NCBI GenBank assembly: GCA_903898215.1 | Contig: CAIUEQ010000277.1 | Coordinates: 1-16,671, forward strand | Length of the DNA: 16,671 bases | Reading direction: 5' to 3' | Origin: an uncultured Bacteroidota bacterium | GTDB taxonomy: Bacteria; Bacteroidota; Bacteroidia; UKL13-3 | Shown here: one piece after another, positions 14,441 through 16,671 of the stretch | How positions within the stretch are numbered: the first letter of the stretch is position 1 | Layout: the number at the start of each line of letters is the position of its first letter | The notes under the pieces: generated by a model | What the model was told of the DNA's origin: nothing | Seen by the model: only the letters and a program-made list of their open reading frames with translations | The model's database searches: none | Position numbers and translations under genes: made by a program

Positions 14441-14821
14441 ATGGCATTAAATTCAACACATACATTTGAAGATCTTGGCGAAATTAAATGTGCCATCGTT
14501 GAAAAAAACTGTTCAACAGAAAGAGCAGATTTTTTAAAATCTCTACTGGAATTTAATAAATATACTGTTGTGGTTGTGCCTAGTCCTCCTGCAAAAATTG
14601 CTGCAAAACCAGTTGTTGCAGAGGGTGAAACTCAAGCAGAAACTCAAGCACCAATTGCACCAACAACATTTACTGTTGGCGTAACAGATGTTTCATTTAG
14701 TCCTATCAATGCAGTATTTAACCGTGAATTAAAAATTGCAACAGGTCAGGTTGTTACTAAAGAATATTGGAACCAAAAAGAAACCACTATCAAAACTGAA
14801 GAGTGGTATTGGAAGAGCTAG
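14441..14821 (+). CDS. Unrecognised 126-residue protein downstream of nuoN
   Basis: Soluble protein without a signal peptide or membrane helix. It appears to have two parts: residues 1-47 (predicted alpha/beta, ending in the strand YTVVVV) and 77-126 (FTVGVTDVSFSPINAVFNRELK, then a tail rich in Trp, Lys and Glu ending EWYWKS). They are joined by an Ala/Pro/Glu-rich flexible linker at about 48-75. I believe similar short proteins occur in other Bacteroidota but know no function. It lies 75 bases after nuoN behind an AATAAC array and may be cotranscribed with nuo. Coding character and a clear start make it a real gene. Confidence 0.8.
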   Translation: MALNSTHTFEDLGEIKCAIVEKNCSTERADFLKSLLEFNKYTVVVVPSPPAKIAAKPVVAEGETQAETQAPIAPTTFTVGVTDVSFSPINAVFNRELKIATGQVVTKEYWNQKETTIKTEEWYWKS

Positions 14822-14898
14822 AAATATTAGAAAATATTTTTACTAATTAACACAACCTCATTTAATTCTTAGTATTTCAGTCAAACATTTCATTTTTT

Positions 14899-14919
14899 AT
14901 AACAGTTTATTCCTGTTAT
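14899..14919. repeat. Perfect 7-bp inverted repeat upstream of fur
   Basis: ATAACAG (14899-14905) and CTGTTAT (14913-14919) form a perfect 7-bp stem with a 7-base loop, followed by a run of T broken by a G. It lies 28 bases before the fur-family start. It could be the terminator of the preceding transcript or an operator for the regulator gene. The remaining part of the 126-base spacer (14822-14947) is AT-rich with no gene. Confidence 0.5.
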
Positions 14920-14947
14920 TTTGCTGCTTTATTTTCAGCAAATCTAT

Positions 14948-15454
14948 ATGCACACAGTTAAACAAGTCGAAGATAACCGTCAGGAAGTAAAAAGAAATTT
15001 TATTGCTTATCTGGAAAAAATGAATCAAAGGAAAACTCCTGAAAGATTCGCAATTCTAGATGAGATTTACATGAACGAGATTTACTTAGATAAAAAGCAT
15101 TTCGATGCAGAAAGTTTGTTTCTTCACATGAAAAATAATAATTATCGTGTGAGCAGAGCAACGGTATATAACACGCTTGACTTATTAGTAGAATGTGGCC
15201 TAGTAACAAAACATCAGTTTGGTGAAAACATCACAAAATATGAAGCCGGACTAGGAAACAAGCAACACGATCACTTGATCTGCAATAAGTGTAATAAAGT
15301 TCTTGAATTTTGTGATCCTCGCATTCAGCAAATAAAAAACATGATGGGCGAACTATTACATTTTGAAATTACGCATCACTCGTTACATTTGTTTGGTGAT
15401 CCAAAACTTGATGCAAATGGAAAATGTATCGCTTGCGAAAAAGAGGTGAAGTGA
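14948..15454 (+). CDS. Fur-family metal-responsive transcriptional regulator
   Basis: DNA-binding repressor of the Fur superfamily, 168 residues from the ATG at 14948; a TTG at 14921 would add nine unlikely residues. The winged-helix recognition region is RVSRATVYNTLDLLVECGLV (about 67-86). Metal-binding residues include His51 in DKKHFDAESLF, HDHLICNKC (His107, His109, Cys112, Cys115), the His pair at 143-144, and a second structural-zinc CxxC near the end (Cys160, Cys163). LEFCDP after the first CxxC is closer to Fur than to PerR, but iron, peroxide or zinc sensing cannot be settled from sequence alone. It is followed by purA after 58 bases, an arrangement seen in other Bacteroidota. Confidence 0.92.
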   Translation: MHTVKQVEDNRQEVKRNFIAYLEKMNQRKTPERFAILDEIYMNEIYLDKKHFDAESLFLHMKNNNYRVSRATVYNTLDLLVECGLVTKHQFGENITKYEAGLGNKQHDHLICNKCNKVLEFCDPRIQQIKNMMGELLHFEITHHSLHLFGDPKLDANGKCIACEKEVK

Positions 15455-15471
15455 TTACACATATGAAAGAA

Positions 15472-15509
15472 CTCAATAACTAATAACCCAATAACAAATA
15501 ACTAATAAC
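15472..15509. repeat. nAATAAC heptad array before purA
   Basis: Five consecutive 7-8-base units: CAATAAC at 15474-15480, TAATAAC at 15481-15487, CCAATAAC at 15488-15495, AAATAAC at 15496-15502 and TAATAAC at 15503-15509. AAA and the purA ATG follow. This is the cleanest example of the family in the window. Confidence 0.8.
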
Positions 15510-15512
15510 AAA

Positions 15513-16671
15513 ATGATAGATGTAGTACTCGGTCTCCAATGGGGAGATGAAGGTAAAGGAAAAATAGTTGATGTACTTACTCCTCAATATGATGCGGTTG
15601 CAAGATTTCAAGGAGGACCAAATGCAGGTCATACACTTGAGTTTAATGGTCAGAAGCATGTGTTGAACACAATACCCTCAGGTATTTTTCATCAAAATTG
15701 TATCAATATTATTGGCAATGGTGTGGTAATAGATCCGGTTACTTTGAAAAAAGAAATCGAAAAAATTATTGCTTCTGGTGCTAACCCTAAAAAGAATTTA
15801 TACATCTCACAAAAAGCACATTTGATTTTGCCAACACACCGTTTGGTTGATGCTGCAAGTGAAGCCAATAAAGGTGAGCATAAAATTGGTTCAACATTAC
15901 GTGGAATCAGTCCAACTTATCAAGATAAAATTGGAAGAAGCGGTTTACGCATTGGCGATATATTAGCTCCGAATTTTAAGGCTAAATATGATTCAGCTGT
16001 ATCAAATCATAAAATGTTGCTCGATCGTTTTAATTTTAAATATGATTTAAGCGAACACGAGCCAGCATTTTTTGAAGCAATTGAATTCATCAAACAATTT
16101 CAGATTATCAACTCCGAATATTTTATTCATGATTTGTTAAGTAAAGGAAAAAAAATATTAGCAGAAGGTGCACAAGGAACTTTATTAGACATTGATTTTG
16201 GTTCATACCCATTTGTAACTTCATCAAATACAATAACCGGTGGAGTATGCAGTGGACTAGGAGTTTCGCCTAGTAAGATCAATAAGGTTTATGGTATTTT
16301 CAAAGCATACTGTACTCGCGTGGGAAGTGGACCATTTCCTACCGAACAGGAAAATGAAACAGGAGAAAAATTACGTAAATTAGGATTTGAATTTGGCGCT
16401 ACAACCGGACGTGCAAGAAGAACGGGTTGGCTTGATCTTCCAACGTTAAAATATGCATTAATGCTTAACGGTGTTACAGATCTGATATGTACAAAAAGTG
16501 ATGTACTAAGCGGATTTGAAGAAGTGCTTGTTTGTGATGAATATGAAATTGAAGGAAAACTCACTAACGAAATACCATTCAATGTAGCTGATGCAAAAAT
16601 CACCCCTCAATATAAATCATTTAAAGGATGGAGCGAAGATCTTTCAGTAATAAAAGATTATGAAAAACTTC
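15513..16671 (+). CDS. purA: Adenylosuccinate synthetase (3' end beyond the window)
   Basis: Catalyses GTP-dependent formation of adenylosuccinate from IMP and aspartate, the first committed step to AMP; cytoplasmic. The first 386 residues are present with no stop. Visible motifs: GLQWGDEGKGK at 7-17 (the GTP and catalytic loop, Asp12), QGGPNAGHT at 33-41 (His40), IGSTLRGISPTY, EGAQGTLLDIDFG, TRVGSGPFPTE and TTGRARRTGWLD. The family is usually about 420-430 residues, so roughly 35-45 residues, including the C-terminal guanine-binding part, lie outside. The ATG at 15513 directly gives the canonical N-terminus. It lies downstream of the fur-family gene behind a heptad array. Confidence 0.96.
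   Translation, partial: MIDVVLGLQWGDEGKGKIVDVLTPQYDAVARFQGGPNAGHTLEFNGQKHVLNTIPSGIFHQNCINIIGNGVVIDPVTLKKEIEKIIASGANPKKNLYISQKAHLILPTHRLVDAASEANKGEHKIGSTLRGISPTYQDKIGRSGLRIGDILAPNFKAKYDSAVSNHKMLLDRFNFKYDLSEHEPAFFEAIEFIKQFQIINSEYFIHDLLSKGKKILAEGAQGTLLDIDFGSYPFVTSSNTITGGVCSGLGVSPSKINKVYGIFKAYCTRVGSGPFPTEQENETGEKLRKLGFEFGATTGRARRTGWLDLPTLKYALMLNGVTDLICTKSDVLSGFEEVLVCDEYEIEGKLTNEIPFNVADAKITPQYKSFKGWSEDLSVIKDYEKL

Overview
The window reads as chromosomal DNA of an AT-rich member of the Bacteroidota, probably an uncultured or poorly studied lineage. The evidence is the protein families (a Bacteroidota-style DusB and Fur, fur next to purA, a DUF2007-like protein next to cdsA), almost no Shine-Dalgarno sequences, TAnnTTTG-type promoter elements, and spacers made of short AT-rich repeats typical of that phylum. 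No close relative can be named from sequence alone.

Layout. Positions 52-2014 hold three minus-strand genes in transcription order: a CPBP-family intramembrane protease, a DUF2007-like small protein, and cdsA (CDP-diacylglycerol synthase). Diverging from them across about 33 bases is dusB (tRNA-dihydrouridine synthase). From 3192 to 14365 lies a complex I operon, nuoA-B-C-D-H-I-J-K-L-M-N. It has no nuoE, F or G, so it encodes the 11-subunit core without the NADH-oxidising module. After it come a small unrecognised gene (14441-14821), a fur-family regulator, and purA, which runs off the right edge.

The first half of the operon is very compact: A/B overlap, and B/C, C/D and D/H overlap as ATGA. 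From nuoH onward the spacers grow and are filled with repeats. Two extra genes are inserted: a four-helix-bundle (23S rRNA intervening-sequence protein, S23) gene between nuoJ and nuoK, and an unrecognised cysteine-containing 135-residue gene fitted tightly between nuoL and nuoM.

The most interesting structure is at 7889-8949. The four-helix-bundle gene sits between inverted arrays with a strict 7-base period: GAA every 7 bases on the left, TTC every 7 bases on the right. The nuoK-nuoL spacer carries a related pair of arrays without the gene, and its right arm matches the first one at 41 of 43 positions. This looks like a gene-bearing element and a gene-less relative placed in an essential operon. 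It resembles the way S23 genes sit in hairpin-flanked intervening sequences of 23S rRNA. A second 7-base repeat family (nAATAAC) directly abuts the starts of nuoI, nuoJ, the 126-residue gene and purA, and a looser variant precedes nuoN.

Functionally the nuo genes encode a proton-pumping quinone reductase whose electron donor is not visible here. NuoM also lacks the usual TM7 lysine. The other genes serve phospholipid synthesis, tRNA modification, metal-responsive regulation and AMP synthesis.
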